The notes beneath the pieces were generated by a model. It was not told the DNA's origin and did not search any database. It was given only the letters and a program-made list of their open reading frames with translations. From positions 558,001 to 622,000 of the forward strand of contig NZ_MTSZ01000002.1 in NCBI RefSeq assembly GCF_002118315.1: a DNA stretch of 64,000 bases. The letters run 5' to 3'. Positions 48,636 to 58,566 of the stretch are shown here, in pieces. Source of the DNA: Kiloniella majae. GTDB taxonomy: Bacteria > Pseudomonadota > Alphaproteobacteria > Kiloniellales > Kiloniellaceae. Positions within the stretch are counted from its first letter, which is position 1; each line of letters begins with the position of its first letter. The translations under genes and the position numbers were made by a program.

Positions 48636-49880
48636 ATGAAGAAAAGTAAATTACTTATGGCAGCAGCTCTTGGTGCTCTTGTAACGGCATCACCGGCTAA
48701 TGCAGAAAAAACCCAGCTCAGTGCCCTTTTTATGGCGCAAGCAGCGTATAGCGAACAAGACATTGAAAACATGACGGAAGCCTTTGAAAAGGCAAACCCA
48801 AGTGTTGATGTTAAAATGGAATTTGTGCCCTACGAAGCACTCCACGATAAAATTGTTCTCTCTCATAATGCTACCGAAGGCTATGACGTTGTTCTCTTTG
48901 ATGTCATCTGGCCCGCTGAATTTGCACAATACGGTCTACTGACTGATGTCAGCGATAAAATTGACTCAGCCACAAAAGAAGAAATTCTCGAAGGCGCCTG
49001 GACCACGGTTGAATACGGTGGAAAATATTACGGTATGCCTTGGATCGTTGATACCAAGTACCTTTTTTACAATGAAAAAATGCTAAAGGAAGCTGGCATA
49101 TCAAAACCGCCAGTTAGCTGGTCCGAACTCACTACTCAGGCACAATTGATCAAAGACAAGGGTATCGTGGACTATCCCTTGGTCTGGAGCTGGTCGCAAT
49201 CAGAAGCAGTAATCTGCGATTACGCAACTTTCCTTTCTGCAATGGGCGGCGAGTTCTTGGATGCAGATGGTAAGCCTGTCTTCCAACAAGGTGGTGGTCT
49301 CAAAGCTTTGGAATACATGGTCGATACAATCAAACTTGGCCTGACAAACCCAAACTCACGTGAATATTCAGAAGAAGATGTTCGCCGCACTTTTTCTAGC
49401 GGACAAGCGGCCTTCGCGGTGAATTGGACTTATATGTATAACCTTGCAAATGATCCAAAAGAATCATCTGTCGCAGGTCATGTGGGTATTGCGCCAGCAC
49501 CAGGTGCAAAAGGCATTAGTTCTGCATCTGCGGTGAACGGATCTATGGGCCTCGGTATTACATCAAAGAGTAAACACAAAGAACTGGCATGGAAATATAT
49601 TCAACACCTGTCATCCAAACCAGTTCAGGAAGACTTTGCAAAATTAAGCCTGCCTGTATGGAAATCTTCCTACGAGAACCCAGCAGTCACAAAAGGGCAG
49701 GAAGAACTATTAAAAGCCGCTAAAGTTGGCTTGGCCGCAATGTATCCACGCCCGACAAAAGCGTCCTATCAGGAAATGTCATCTGCCCTGCAGGTTGCAA
49801 TCCAGGAAGCACTACTTGGTTCCAAAACACCAGCAGATGCTTTGAACGAAGCTGCTGATGTCGCTGCAGATCTCGACTAG
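48636..49880 (+). CDS. Family 1 sugar-binding protein
   Basis: A 414-residue solute-binding protein with a signal peptide (cleavage after ANA, residue 23) and the family 1 pattern FEKANPSVDVKMEFVPYE and YDVVLFDVIWPAEFAQYG. Start has a strong AGGGAGG at 48624-48630. It begins a five-gene operon of sugar import (binding protein, two permeases, PfkB kinase, ATPase). Substrate unknown; the family takes disaccharides, polyols and others. Confidence 0.93.
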   Translation: MKKSKLLMAAALGALVTASPANAEKTQLSALFMAQAAYSEQDIENMTEAFEKANPSVDVKMEFVPYEALHDKIVLSHNATEGYDVVLFDVIWPAEFAQYGLLTDVSDKIDSATKEEILEGAWTTVEYGGKYYGMPWIVDTKYLFYNEKMLKEAGISKPPVSWSELTTQAQLIKDKGIVDYPLVWSWSQSEAVICDYATFLSAMGGEFLDADGKPVFQQGGGLKALEYMVDTIKLGLTNPNSREYSEEDVRRTFSSGQAAFAVNWTYMYNLANDPKESSVAGHVGIAPAPGAKGISSASAVNGSMGLGITSKSKHKELAWKYIQHLSSKPVQEDFAKLSLPVWKSSYENPAVTKGQEELLKAAKVGLAAMYPRPTKASYQEMSSALQVAIQEALLGSKTPADALNEAADVAADLD

Positions 49881-49894
49881 AGTAGTTAAGTTCT

Positions 49895-50782
49895 ATGGTG
49901 CGTTTTCCCAAAGCCACAACTGCGTGGCTCCTACTGACCCCGATGATGACAATCATCATCGGGGTAGTCGGATACCCCCTGATAAAAACGGTTTATTACA
50001 GCTTTACTGCTGCTCATCTTGCATCCCCGGCAACAACGGACAGATGGGTTGGTTTTAAAAATTATCTGAAAGCACTCGGTAATACGAAATTTTTGGATTC
50101 AATAGAAAACACCGCTTATTTTGTATCAGTTTCCGTCTCTGCTGAAATTGTCATCGGCGTGCTCGTCGCCTTATTATTAAACCAGACATTCAAAGGGCGA
50201 ACTCTGTTACGAGCACTTTTGATCCTTCCATTGGCCCTTCCGACTGTGGTCAATGCAATGATGTGGCGACTGATTTACGGACCTGACTTTGGGGCGCTTA
50301 ACGCCCTTCTCACCCAGATTGGCCTCATGGCAGAATATCAAAGCTGGTTAGGCGATCCCGATCTCGCGCTTTGGATGGTTGCGGTTGCAGATATCTGGAA
50401 GAACTTTCCACTGGTCGCGCTCATCACGCTTGCTGCCCTGCAAACAATTTCAAAAGACTTGATCGAAGCCGCTACTCTTGATGGGGCAAATGCTTGGCAG
50501 CGCTTTTGGACTGTTGTCTTTCCAGCAATTATCGCCCCCGTCTCTGTTGCGCTCGTCCTACGCACAATCGAAGCATTTAAAGTGTTCGATATCATCTATG
50601 TCATGACCCGCGGTGGCCCGGCAAACAGTACCAAAACAGTTAGTTTTCACGTCTATCAAGAAGCCTTCGCTTACATGCGTATTGGTTCCGGTGCCTCCTA
50701 TGCACTCATCGTTGTTCTGATAAGTGCCGTTCTGATAGCCACCTATCTATGGCTTATCAAAAAACAGGGAAATACAGCATGA
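49895..50782 (+). CDS. Sugar ABC transporter permease (MalF type)
   Basis: A 295-residue permease with six predicted helices and the coupling loop EAATLDGANAWQRFWTVVFP. It follows the binding protein by 14 bp and overlaps the next permease by the ATGA at 50779-50782. Confidence 0.94.
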   Translation: MVRFPKATTAWLLLTPMMTIIIGVVGYPLIKTVYYSFTAAHLASPATTDRWVGFKNYLKALGNTKFLDSIENTAYFVSVSVSAEIVIGVLVALLLNQTFKGRTLLRALLILPLALPTVVNAMMWRLIYGPDFGALNALLTQIGLMAEYQSWLGDPDLALWMVAVADIWKNFPLVALITLAALQTISKDLIEAATLDGANAWQRFWTVVFPAIIAPVSVALVLRTIEAFKVFDIIYVMTRGGPANSTKTVSFHVYQEAFAYMRIGSGASYALIVVLISAVLIATYLWLIKKQGNTA

Positions 50783-51630
50783 TCCAACCAAGCAAAACAC
50801 AAACCATCATCGTTTATAGTTCAGCGATTACGCTCGGACTTATTCTTCTCTGCCCTGTATTATGGCTGTTTATCATGAGCGTCAGCTCCACAAAAGACCT
50901 GACCACACTCCCTTTACAATGGATACCCGAAGACATTTCTTTTGAAAACTACATCAAGCTGATTGGTGACGTTGACAGTACTAGCGCAGAATCTTTCCTC
51001 TATGCCCTTCGTAACAGTTTGATTGTCGCCCTGTCCGCAACCTTCCTGTCCCTTTGCGTCGCGATTCCAGCAGCATATAGTCTTTCCAGACTTCCCGGTA
51101 AACGCAGGAAGAGTCTGTTATTTGTTGCCATCGCGACCTTCATGATGCCGCCTGTCGCCCTTGTCTTACCCCTCTATTCCGCCATGGCATCTCTCGGACT
51201 TCTCAATACCCATATTGCCCTGATTGCTGTTTATTGCGGCATTCTGGTTCCTTTCACCACATGGCTGTTGAAAAGTAATTTTGATGCCATCCCAATAGAT
51301 CTGGATGAAGCCCCTCTCATAGATGGTGCTAACCGCCTTCAGATTATCTGGCATATTACGCTTCCCATTGCGAAGCCGGCACTTGGCGCTGCTGCATTAA
51401 TGGCTGTTCTGATGGCCTGGGACGAATTTTTCTACGCCCTATTGTTTACAAACGATATCCGGGCCAAGACCCTTCCGGTTGCCATCGCAGACTTTGCTGC
51501 CGGACGCGTAGCCGACTATGGCCTTATTTCTGCCGCAGGCATTCTGGCCACTATCCCGCCAGTATCAATGGCATATTTCTTACAAAAATCACTCGTATCC
51601 GGGTTGATGAGCGGGAGCGTTAAGGGATGA
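50779..51630 (+). CDS. Sugar ABC transporter permease (MalG type)
   Basis: A 283-residue permease with six predicted helices and the coupling loop DEAPLIDGANRLQIIWHITLP. ATG 50779 is chosen because it overlaps the previous stop by ATGA, with AGGGAAAT just upstream; an upstream ATG at 50749 is in the MalF-type coding end and less likely. Its stop overlaps the kinase start (ATGA at 51627-51630). Confidence 0.93.
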   Translation: MIQPSKTQTIIVYSSAITLGLILLCPVLWLFIMSVSSTKDLTTLPLQWIPEDISFENYIKLIGDVDSTSAESFLYALRNSLIVALSATFLSLCVAIPAAYSLSRLPGKRRKSLLFVAIATFMMPPVALVLPLYSAMASLGLLNTHIALIAVYCGILVPFTTWLLKSNFDAIPIDLDEAPLIDGANRLQIIWHITLPIAKPALGAAALMAVLMAWDEFFYALLFTNDIRAKTLPVAIADFAAGRVADYGLISAAGILATIPPVSMAYFLQKSLVSGLMSGSVKG

Positions 51631-52661
51631 TAGAAGCACCTAACCCCAAAAATAACTTAAAAAACCCAGAGATTGTTACAGTCGGAACAGTAAATGTTGA
51701 CCTGATCATGGGGCCACAGGCTCCTTGGCCCATACCAGGAACCGAAGTCATACTCCCCGATGCAAACCTTCGTGAAGGTGGTGGCGCAGGCATCACTGCA
51801 AAAGCGCTAACGGCATTAGGCATTCGCCATCGCATGGTCGTCAACATCGGTAACGACCTCTTTGGCGATTGGCTTATGAAGCAATACCCTGATCTGGTTG
51901 ATGACTGGATCATTGATTCTGTCGACACTGCTTTAACTGTTGGCATCACCCATCCGGATGGCGAACGTACCTTTTTTAGTACACCCGGCCATGTCGCCCA
52001 GTTTCAGCCGCTAGAGCTACAGAACAAACTCGCCGGAATGGATCTCAATAATGTTATTGTTTTATTTGTTGGTACATCCCTTATGCCAACAATCCGCCCC
52101 GCGCTGATTAAAATATTTGAGTTTGTTAAATCCAAGGGCGGGTTAATAGCATTAGATACGGCATGGCCAACAGATGGTTGGACTAAAAGCATGCGGGCAG
52201 AAGTTCTAAGCTGGATCCCCTATACAGATATTGTTTTGCTCAATGAAGCAGAAGCCCAGGGTCTTTTATCTGGAGAAAGGTCTCTATCGTCTGAAACAAC
52301 TTCACTTGATTATCAATTTATCCTGAAAAAAATGTCCCCAAATTCCTTGTTTGTCACCAAACTGGGAAAGGATGGCGCAAGAGTTGACAGACTTGGTTCT
52401 CCTCCTCTGATTAAAAAATCAGATGAAACTATCGTCAAGGATACAATCGGAGCCGGGGATTCCTTTAACGCAGGGTTCCTTGCGGCTTATGCAAGATCAC
52501 AATCAATAGAAACATGCCTCCAAGTCGCTGTTGATACGGCAAGACACGCGATTTCTTCACATCCGAGATGTTATCCCGGCAGTCAGGATGTCGGTTTAAA
52601 AGACTATCCCGACCAAAGATCTGCACAAAAGATTTTCAAAAAAAGGAAACAAGCAGTATGA
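51627..52661 (+). CDS. PfkB-family carbohydrate kinase
   Basis: A 344-residue ribokinase-type kinase. The N-terminal GGGAGITAKALTALG signature and the C-terminal DTIGAGDSFNAGF signature with the catalytic Asp are intact. Its place inside the ABC operon suggests it phosphorylates the imported sugar or a derivative on entry. Both ends overlap neighbours by ATGA, so it is tightly coupled. No isomerase or dehydrogenase gene is in the operon. Confidence 0.92.
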   Translation: MIEAPNPKNNLKNPEIVTVGTVNVDLIMGPQAPWPIPGTEVILPDANLREGGGAGITAKALTALGIRHRMVVNIGNDLFGDWLMKQYPDLVDDWIIDSVDTALTVGITHPDGERTFFSTPGHVAQFQPLELQNKLAGMDLNNVIVLFVGTSLMPTIRPALIKIFEFVKSKGGLIALDTAWPTDGWTKSMRAEVLSWIPYTDIVLLNEAEAQGLLSGERSLSSETTSLDYQFILKKMSPNSLFVTKLGKDGARVDRLGSPPLIKKSDETIVKDTIGAGDSFNAGFLAAYARSQSIETCLQVAVDTARHAISSHPRCYPGSQDVGLKDYPDQRSAQKIFKKRKQAV

Positions 52662-53728
52662 CCGCGCTATCTCTTAAAAATATTAATAAAAGTTTCGGTG
52701 AGATCCAGGTTATTCGCGATATAAATCTGGACATCAAACCCGGTGAATTTGTTGTTTTTGTCGGACCTTCTGGTTGCGGGAAATCTACCCTGCTACGTAT
52801 GATCGCAGGCTTGGAAGAAATAAGTTCGGGTGAGTTTTGGATCCAAGATCGGCGTGCAGATCAACTCCCAGCATCCGAACGTGATATCGCAATGGTTTTT
52901 CAATCATATGCGCTTTATCCACACATGACACTCGCTGAAAACATTGGCTTTCCTCTTCGGTTGGGAAACCAACCAAAAGAAATAATCGAGAAGAAGGTAC
53001 AGGAAATTGCTTCAATCCTTCGTCTTGAAAAATTCCTTGATAGGAAGCCCGGTCAAATTTCCGGCGGACAACGTCAACGTGTTGCCATAGGACGTGCACT
53101 TGCACGGGATCCAAAGGTTATTTTACTTGATGAACCCCTCTCCAATCTGGATGCAGCTTTACGATTAGAAATGCGCATAGAACTTGCGAAGTTACACAAG
53201 CAACTCGAAGCCACAATGATTTATGTCACCCATGATCAGGTCGAAGCAATGACCCTGGCGGACCGAATTGTGATTCTCAATAACGGGGAAATTGCACAAG
53301 TTGGTTCACCTCTCGACCTTTACACAAAACCGGCAAATACTTTTGTCGCAGAGTTTATTGGTTCGCCGAAAATGAACCTGTTTCCAGCATCAATTACCGA
53401 GGGCCACCCAGGCGAGACCAAGATTAACCTAATCGGCTCATCCAGTAACTTGATGGTCAATAAAGATATTGAACCTAACAACGAATTACATCTTGGCATT
53501 CGCCCTGAACATATGACACCGTCTGATGAAGGCGCAATCAAAGGCATTGTCACAAGTACCGAGCAACTTGGGTCAGACACCTATATCTATTTTGATTCAG
53601 AAACCAAAGAACAAGCCGTCGCCAGGCTCAATGGGATAACTGCCATTCGAACGGGTGAAAAAATCTCTTTCGACGCCTCGCAAGAACACTATCATCTATT
53701 TTCACCGGGAGGGGACCGGATAAATTGA
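52658..53728 (+). CDS. Sugar ABC transporter ATPase (MalK/UgpC type)
   Basis: A 356-residue ATPase with GPSGCGKST (near 37), ISGGQRQRVAIGRA, LLDEPLSNLD, and a C-terminal TOBE regulatory region with LGIRPEHM. The start at ATG 52658 overlaps the kinase stop by ATGA; the upstream in-frame ATG 52568 is within the kinase gene. It ends the operon, 25 bp before a convergent gene. Confidence 0.95.
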   Translation: MTALSLKNINKSFGEIQVIRDINLDIKPGEFVVFVGPSGCGKSTLLRMIAGLEEISSGEFWIQDRRADQLPASERDIAMVFQSYALYPHMTLAENIGFPLRLGNQPKEIIEKKVQEIASILRLEKFLDRKPGQISGGQRQRVAIGRALARDPKVILLDEPLSNLDAALRLEMRIELAKLHKQLEATMIYVTHDQVEAMTLADRIVILNNGEIAQVGSPLDLYTKPANTFVAEFIGSPKMNLFPASITEGHPGETKINLIGSSSNLMVNKDIEPNNELHLGIRPEHMTPSDEGAIKGIVTSTEQLGSDTYIYFDSETKEQAVARLNGITAIRTGEKISFDASQEHYHLFSPGGDRIN

Positions 53729-53753
53729 ACATAGATGCCTGTGCATTAAGGAT

Positions 53754-54353
53754 TTAATGATCATCCTTAGTAGAAGCATCGTCAGAAAAATTAGGTACGA
53801 TTGCGACAATCAGGCGTTCTACTTCATCATGTTGATTACTTAGGGGTAAGATCAATCGATCCCACGTCTGCATCTTAAGAGAATGATGAGGTATATGCTG
53901 TGTATAAAGAGGCTCTTTTCGCAGGACAACTGCCCGATAAGTGACCGCAAAAAAAGCTCTGAGTGGTGTCCATATGTCTGAAAGCAACAACCCGGTCAGG
54001 TCTTTACCCGGTTCATTCATGATGGCAGATCCGTACAAACGATATTTGAAGTCTTCGCCACCATCAATAATATCCAAGACAGCCAGGTAGCCCAATACTG
54101 AGCGTAATTCCAAGGGATCAACAGCATCCGGTGAAGCCGCAAAATTCTGCCCCCGAGACTGATGCCACCACTTGAAAAAATATTCTAACTGTTCCCCTGG
54201 TAGATTTTCAGGAGATTGATTCCAGATAAGAACAGGCTTGGGGCTACCAAGCTTTTGCATTAGCACACCCAGTTCGAAATAATCTTCCCGGACAACCTCT
54301 TCGGCACGTTTCCATAACGATTCTGTCGAACAATAGCTATCTTCAGCGAGCAT
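53754..54353 (-). CDS. PAS_5-type domain protein
   Basis: A 199-residue soluble protein with the PAS_5-like pattern found in many Alphaproteobacteria: WWHQSRGQNFAASPDAVDPLEL split into two blocks, then YLAVLDIIDGGEDFKYRLYGS and DLTGLLLSD. The function of these proteins is unknown; ligand or signal sensing is assumed. It stands alone on -, downstream of the peptide operon; the operon terminator is between them. Confidence 0.82.
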   Translation of the reverse strand: MLAEDSYCSTESLWKRAEEVVREDYFELGVLMQKLGSPKPVLIWNQSPENLPGEQLEYFFKWWHQSRGQNFAASPDAVDPLELRSVLGYLAVLDIIDGGEDFKYRLYGSAIMNEPGKDLTGLLLSDIWTPLRAFFAVTYRAVVLRKEPLYTQHIPHHSLKMQTWDRLILPLSNQHDEVERLIVAIVPNFSDDASTKDDH

Positions 54354-54487
54354 ACTTCACTCCCAACCAAACTCTGTGAGTTAAGCTAGTAGCACAAACA
54401 AAGCACTATTTAAACGAAATTCAGTTAATGATTTTCAATCAAAAAGAGAATATATTAATTAAAATATCTAAAATAAGAAGCCAAAAT

Positions 54488-54522
54488 AAAAAAATGCGCC
54501 CAACAGAGTTGAGCGCATTTTC
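54488..54522 (-). terminator. Terminator of the second peptide-import operon
   Basis: Stem AAAATGCGC (54491-54499) and GCGCATTTT (54513-54521), with an inner CAAC/GTTG pair, and an A-run on the left giving a T-run on -. Confidence 0.88.
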
Positions 54523-54547
54523 TATAACGTGAAGACTTGAGCGATAT

Positions 54548-55528
54548 TTAACTACGCCCCTCCTCCACAGCATGGCAAGATACAAGAGCACTGCTGGTTG
54601 ATGCCAAAACAGGGCGCTCTGCCTCGCAGCGGTCATTCGCAAGCGGACAGCGCGGGTGGAAAGAACAGCCTGATGGCGGGTTCAAAGGAGAAGGAAGCTC
54701 CCCGACCAACTTGATACGGTCTTTCTTTCTGTTCGGATCAGCGACAGGTGTCGCAGACAGCAAGGCCCGTGTATATGGATGTTGAGGATTACTGAAGATT
54801 TCATCCCGTGTTCCATGTTCCACAGGTTGCCCAAGATACATCACCAGAACATCATCAGCGATATGCTTAACAACAGACAGATCATGCGAGATGAAGAGAT
54901 AGGCAAGATCCATTTCTTCCTGCAGATCAGTCAGCAAATTCAACACCTGTGCCTGAATAGAAACATCCAACGCAGAAACGGGCTCATCCAAGATCACAAT
55001 CTTGGGACGTAGCATCAAGGCACGAGCAACCGCAATACGCTGTCGCTGACCACCAGAGAACATATGGGGATAGCGATCAGCCTGTTCAGGACGAAGACCA
55101 ACACGTGACATCATTGAAAGCACTTCTTCCCGTCTTTCAGAAGCTGACATCTTGGTATTGATTTTCAAAGGCTCGGCCAGAATATCGCTGATCTTCTGAC
55201 GCGGGTTCAAAGAACCGTAAGGATCTTGAAAGACAATCTGCACCATCTGGCGCAGCGTAATCATGTCTTCTTTGCTGTGGGCTGAAGCAATGTCCATTCC
55301 ACCGAGAACCAACTCACCCTGCGTTGGTTTTTCAATCAATGTAACCAAACGCGCCAGTGTGGATTTACCACAACCGGATTCACCAACAACGGCAAGTGTT
55401 TTACCGGCCTCAAGCTTAAAGGTTGCTCCATCAAGTGCTTTAACGGTACCGCCCTTGGAGAACATACCACCTTTAACCTCGTAATAACGTTTGAGGTTAT
55501 CGGCTTTCAATACAGTTTCAGCACCCAT
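54548..55528 (-). CDS. Peptide ABC transporter ATPase (DppF type)
   Basis: A 326-residue ATPase with GESGCGKST (near 54), SGGQRQRIAVARA, VILDEPVSALD and a C-terminal oligopeptide-type cysteine block (SGCSFHPRCPLANDRC). It shares a base with the DppD gene stop (55528). It is the last gene of the operon. Confidence 0.95.
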   Translation of the reverse strand: MGAETVLKADNLKRYYEVKGGMFSKGGTVKALDGATFKLEAGKTLAVVGESGCGKSTLARLVTLIEKPTQGELVLGGMDIASAHSKEDMITLRQMVQIVFQDPYGSLNPRQKISDILAEPLKINTKMSASERREEVLSMMSRVGLRPEQADRYPHMFSGGQRQRIAVARALMLRPKIVILDEPVSALDVSIQAQVLNLLTDLQEEMDLAYLFISHDLSVVKHIADDVLVMYLGQPVEHGTRDEIFSNPQHPYTRALLSATPVADPNRKKDRIKLVGELPSPLNPPSGCSFHPRCPLANDRCEAERPVLASTSSALVSCHAVEEGRS

Positions 55529-56541
55529 TATACAGCTCCCCCTGAAACAGAGACATCCGAAGCAGAAACACCGGGATGATTATTGGTTGGTTTACCATCA
55601 ACCAATGGATAATGGCACAGAACCTTACTGGCGTGATCAGGTGCTTCTTTTCTGCATTTATCCGTTGCAAACTGACACCGCGGATTGAAAAGACATCCCG
55701 TTGGCCTGTCTAATAGACCAGGAACAACGCCTGGAATTGATGGTAAACGCTTACTTGTCGCACGTTCTGGCAAAGCATTAAGCAAAGCATAGGTATAAGG
55801 GTGCTGTGGTTTATCAAACAAACCAACGACATCCTGGCGTTCCACCTGTTGGCCTGCATACTGAACATTCACAACTTCAGCAGTTTCAGCGACAACCCCC
55901 ATATCGTGGGTAATCAGAACCAAGGCCATGCCTTTTTCTTTTTGCAATTCACCCAGTAGCTCAAGGATCTGAGCCTGAATTGTCACATCCAAAGCCGTTG
56001 TTGGCTCATCAGCAATCAACAAACGTGGGTTACAGGCAATCATCATTGCGATCATCACACGCTGGTTCATACCACCAGACATCTGATGGGGAAAAGCCCG
56101 CAATCTGGTTTCCGGTGCCGGAATACCAACCAAGCCCAAAAGTTCAATAGCTCTTTTTTCCAGCTCTTTCTTGGTACCGCCCAAATGCTCCTTGATCACT
56201 TCCATGATCTGATAACCAACGGTAAAACAAGGGTTAAGGCTGGTCATTGGCTCCTGAAAAATCATGGAAATATCTTTTCCAATGATTTGGCGGCGCTCTT
56301 TTTTGGAAATTGATAACAAATCAATTCCATCGAAGAGCATGCGATCAGCTGTAATGTTCGCCGTCCACGGCAACAGGCCCATCAAAGCAAGCATGGAAAC
56401 GGATTTACCCGATCCGGACTCACCAACAATCGCGACCATTTCCCCCTGATCAATTTCAAGATCAACACCATCAACAGCTCGAAACAAACCATGTGCAGTC
56501 TGAAATTCGACAGAGAGATTTTTAATATCCAATAAACTCAT
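55528..56541 (-). CDS. Peptide ABC transporter ATPase (DppD type)
   Basis: A 337-residue ATPase with GESGSGKSV (near 40), [24 protein letters not shown] and the oligopeptide C-terminal [15 protein letters not shown]. It pairs with the DppF gene to power the DppBC channel. Confidence 0.95.
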   Translation of the reverse strand: MSLLDIKNLSVEFQTAHGLFRAVDGVDLEIDQGEMVAIVGESGSGKSVSMLALMGLLPWTANITADRMLFDGIDLLSISKKERRQIIGKDISMIFQEPMTSLNPCFTVGYQIMEVIKEHLGGTKKELEKRAIELLGLVGIPAPETRLRAFPHQMSGGMNQRVMIAMMIACNPRLLIADEPTTALDVTIQAQILELLGELQKEKGMALVLITHDMGVVAETAEVVNVQYAGQQVERQDVVGLFDKPQHPYTYALLNALPERATSKRLPSIPGVVPGLLDRPTGCLFNPRCQFATDKCRKEAPDHASKVLCHYPLVDGKPTNNHPGVSASDVSVSGGAV

Positions 56542-56545
56542 GGGA

Positions 56546-57469
56546 TCAAGACCTCTTCATCTTAGGATCAAGGGCATCACGCAGACCATCACCCATCAGG
56601 TTAATAGCCAGGACGGTCAACAAAATTGCAATACCAGGGAAGGTAACAACCCACCATGCACTGAGAATAAATTCACGCGCTTCGGCAAGCATTGTCCCCC
56701 ACTCGGATGCAGGTGGTTGCGCACCCATACCCAAGAAGCCTAGTGCTGCCGTATCAAGAATAGCAGTCGAGAAACTCAACGAAGCCTGAACAATCAATGG
56801 TGCCATACAGTTTGGCAGAATTGTTACAAGCATCAATCGCATCGTACCTGCACCCGCAACTTTACTTGCGGTCACATAATCCCGAGCAGATTCAGCCACA
56901 GCAGAAGCACGCGCGAGACGAACATAATGCGGCAAATAAGTAATCGAAATCGCAATCATCGCATTTCTAAGGCCAGGGCCAAGCATAGCGACAAGAACCA
57001 ACGCCATCAGCAAGCTTGGGATAGACAAGATCACATCCATAACCCGCATAACAATGACTTCGTAGAAGCCTCTGAAATATCCGGCGGACAAACCAAGCAA
57101 AACACCGAATGTCAGGCTGATAACAATCACAATACATCCGGCAAACAGTGAGAAGCGAGATCCGTGCATCAGACGCGAGAGTAGATCACGCCCAACCGCA
57201 TCCGTTCCCAACAGGAACTCAATACTTCCACCATCCTGCCAAAACGGCGGGATCAGAATGAAATCGCGATTTTGCTGATCCGGCGAATGTGGTGCGATCA
57301 GATCAGCGAAAAGAGCAATAAAAACGATAAACAGGAAGAAAAACAGGCCAACAACGGCACCTTTGTTTTCCGAAAAATAGAACCAGAACTCTCTGAACTG
57401 TTGACGCAGAGGGCTGATCTGTTCAGGTACCGAGGACTGCTCGGCTGTATTTTGAACTTCGCTCATCAT
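56546..57469 (-). CDS. Peptide ABC transporter permease (DppC type)
   Basis: A 307-residue permease with six predicted helices, N-terminal [35 protein letters not shown] and a coupling loop around [18 protein letters not shown]. It shares a base with the DppB gene stop (57469). Confidence 0.95.
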   Translation of the reverse strand: MMSEVQNTAEQSSVPEQISPLRQQFREFWFYFSENKGAVVGLFFFLFIVFIALFADLIAPHSPDQQNRDFILIPPFWQDGGSIEFLLGTDAVGRDLLSRLMHGSRFSLFAGCIVIVISLTFGVLLGLSAGYFRGFYEVIVMRVMDVILSIPSLLMALVLVAMLGPGLRNAMIAISITYLPHYVRLARASAVAESARDYVTASKVAGAGTMRLMLVTILPNCMAPLIVQASLSFSTAILDTAALGFLGMGAQPPASEWGTMLAEAREFILSAWWVVTFPGIAILLTVLAINLMGDGLRDALDPKMKRS

Positions 57470-58485
57470 TACCTCCGATGCAGAATTCTTGGATTGATTA
57501 GACCATACATGAAGTCAACCAACAGGTTCACCGTCATGACAATCGATGCTATAAGCACAATACCGCCCTGAACCGCGAAATAATCGCGTCGAGAGATAGA
57601 ATCAATCATCCATTTACCAATTCCAGGCCAAGAGAAAATTGTTTCCGTCAGAATAGCACCAGCCAATAGAACCCCGACCTGCAAGCCGATCACGGTAATA
57701 ACAGTGATCAATGCATTTCGAAGGGCGTGAACGCCAACAATACGCAATGGCGACAGACCTTTAGCTTTGGCTGTACGCACATAATCTTCGCCCAGAACTT
57801 CCAGCATCGCAGACCGTGTTTGACGTGCAATGATCGCCATCGGTATCGTACCCAGAACAATGGTCGGCAAAATAAGATGTGAGACCGCTGACTTAAAGGC
57901 CCCCTTTTCATCACTGACAAAGGCATCAATAAGCATGAAACCTGTATCCTGATCAATCCAGAATAATGCTGACAGACGACCTGACACCGGTGTTAATCCC
58001 AGCATATCCGGGCTGGAGAACAGAATAATAAGTAAAAGTCCCCACCAGAAAATAGGCATGGAATACCCGGCCAGGGAAATCCCCATCAAGGTATGATCAA
58101 AAGCTGATCCACGTTTTACAGCAGCAATGATACCGGCTGGTAGGCCGATCAAAGCAGCAAAGATGATTGCGCACCCAGCGAGCTCAACCGTCGCGGGGAA
58201 CCGCGTCAGGAACTCTTCGAGAACTGGTGTACGACTGGTAAAGGAGACACCGAAGTCTCCCTGTAGAATTCCCCAAAGGAATGAAAAATACTGTTCCCAA
58301 ATCGGGCGATCAAATCCGAGATCGGCCATAAGCTGGGCATGCCGTTCTGGCGAAACGCCACGTTCACCGGCAAGGAGCTCGATTGGGTCACCTGGTAACA
58401 TCCTGATGAAACTGAATGCAATCAGAGTAACACCAAGAAACGTTGGGATAAGAACACCCAACTTTGATATAATAAAGCGTAACAT
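57469..58485 (-). CDS. Peptide ABC transporter permease (DppB type)
   Basis: A 338-residue permease with six predicted helices, RMLPGDPIELLAGERG, GDFGVSFTSR and the coupling loop YVRTAKAKGLSPLRIVG. It follows the binding-protein gene by 81 bp, in which an intercistronic hairpin lies. Confidence 0.95.
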   Translation of the reverse strand: MLRFIISKLGVLIPTFLGVTLIAFSFIRMLPGDPIELLAGERGVSPERHAQLMADLGFDRPIWEQYFSFLWGILQGDFGVSFTSRTPVLEEFLTRFPATVELAGCAIIFAALIGLPAGIIAAVKRGSAFDHTLMGISLAGYSMPIFWWGLLLIILFSSPDMLGLTPVSGRLSALFWIDQDTGFMLIDAFVSDEKGAFKSAVSHLILPTIVLGTIPMAIIARQTRSAMLEVLGEDYVRTAKAKGLSPLRIVGVHALRNALITVITVIGLQVGVLLAGAILTETIFSWPGIGKWMIDSISRRDYFAVQGGIVLIASIVMTVNLLVDFMYGLINPRILHRR

Positions 58486-58509
58486 CGCGATCCTGACTTC
58501 GCTTATAAG

Positions 58510-58540
58510 AAAAGCGGGGAAGGTTTACACCCCCCCCGTT
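58510..58540 (-). terminator. Intercistronic hairpin between second binding protein and permease genes
   Basis: CGGGG (58515-58519) pairs with CCCCG (58534-58538) within a longer G-rich run; on the minus strand TTTT follows. It is weaker than the hairpin of the first peptide operon but in the same place, so partial termination is likely. Confidence 0.55.
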
Positions 58541-58566
58541 TCATATTTAGCTATAAGATTTTTCTC

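Noticed and set aside
52568-52657. Longer start for the MalK-type gene
   Set aside because: It lies in the kinase coding region, and the ATGA at 52658 gives the expected family N-terminus.
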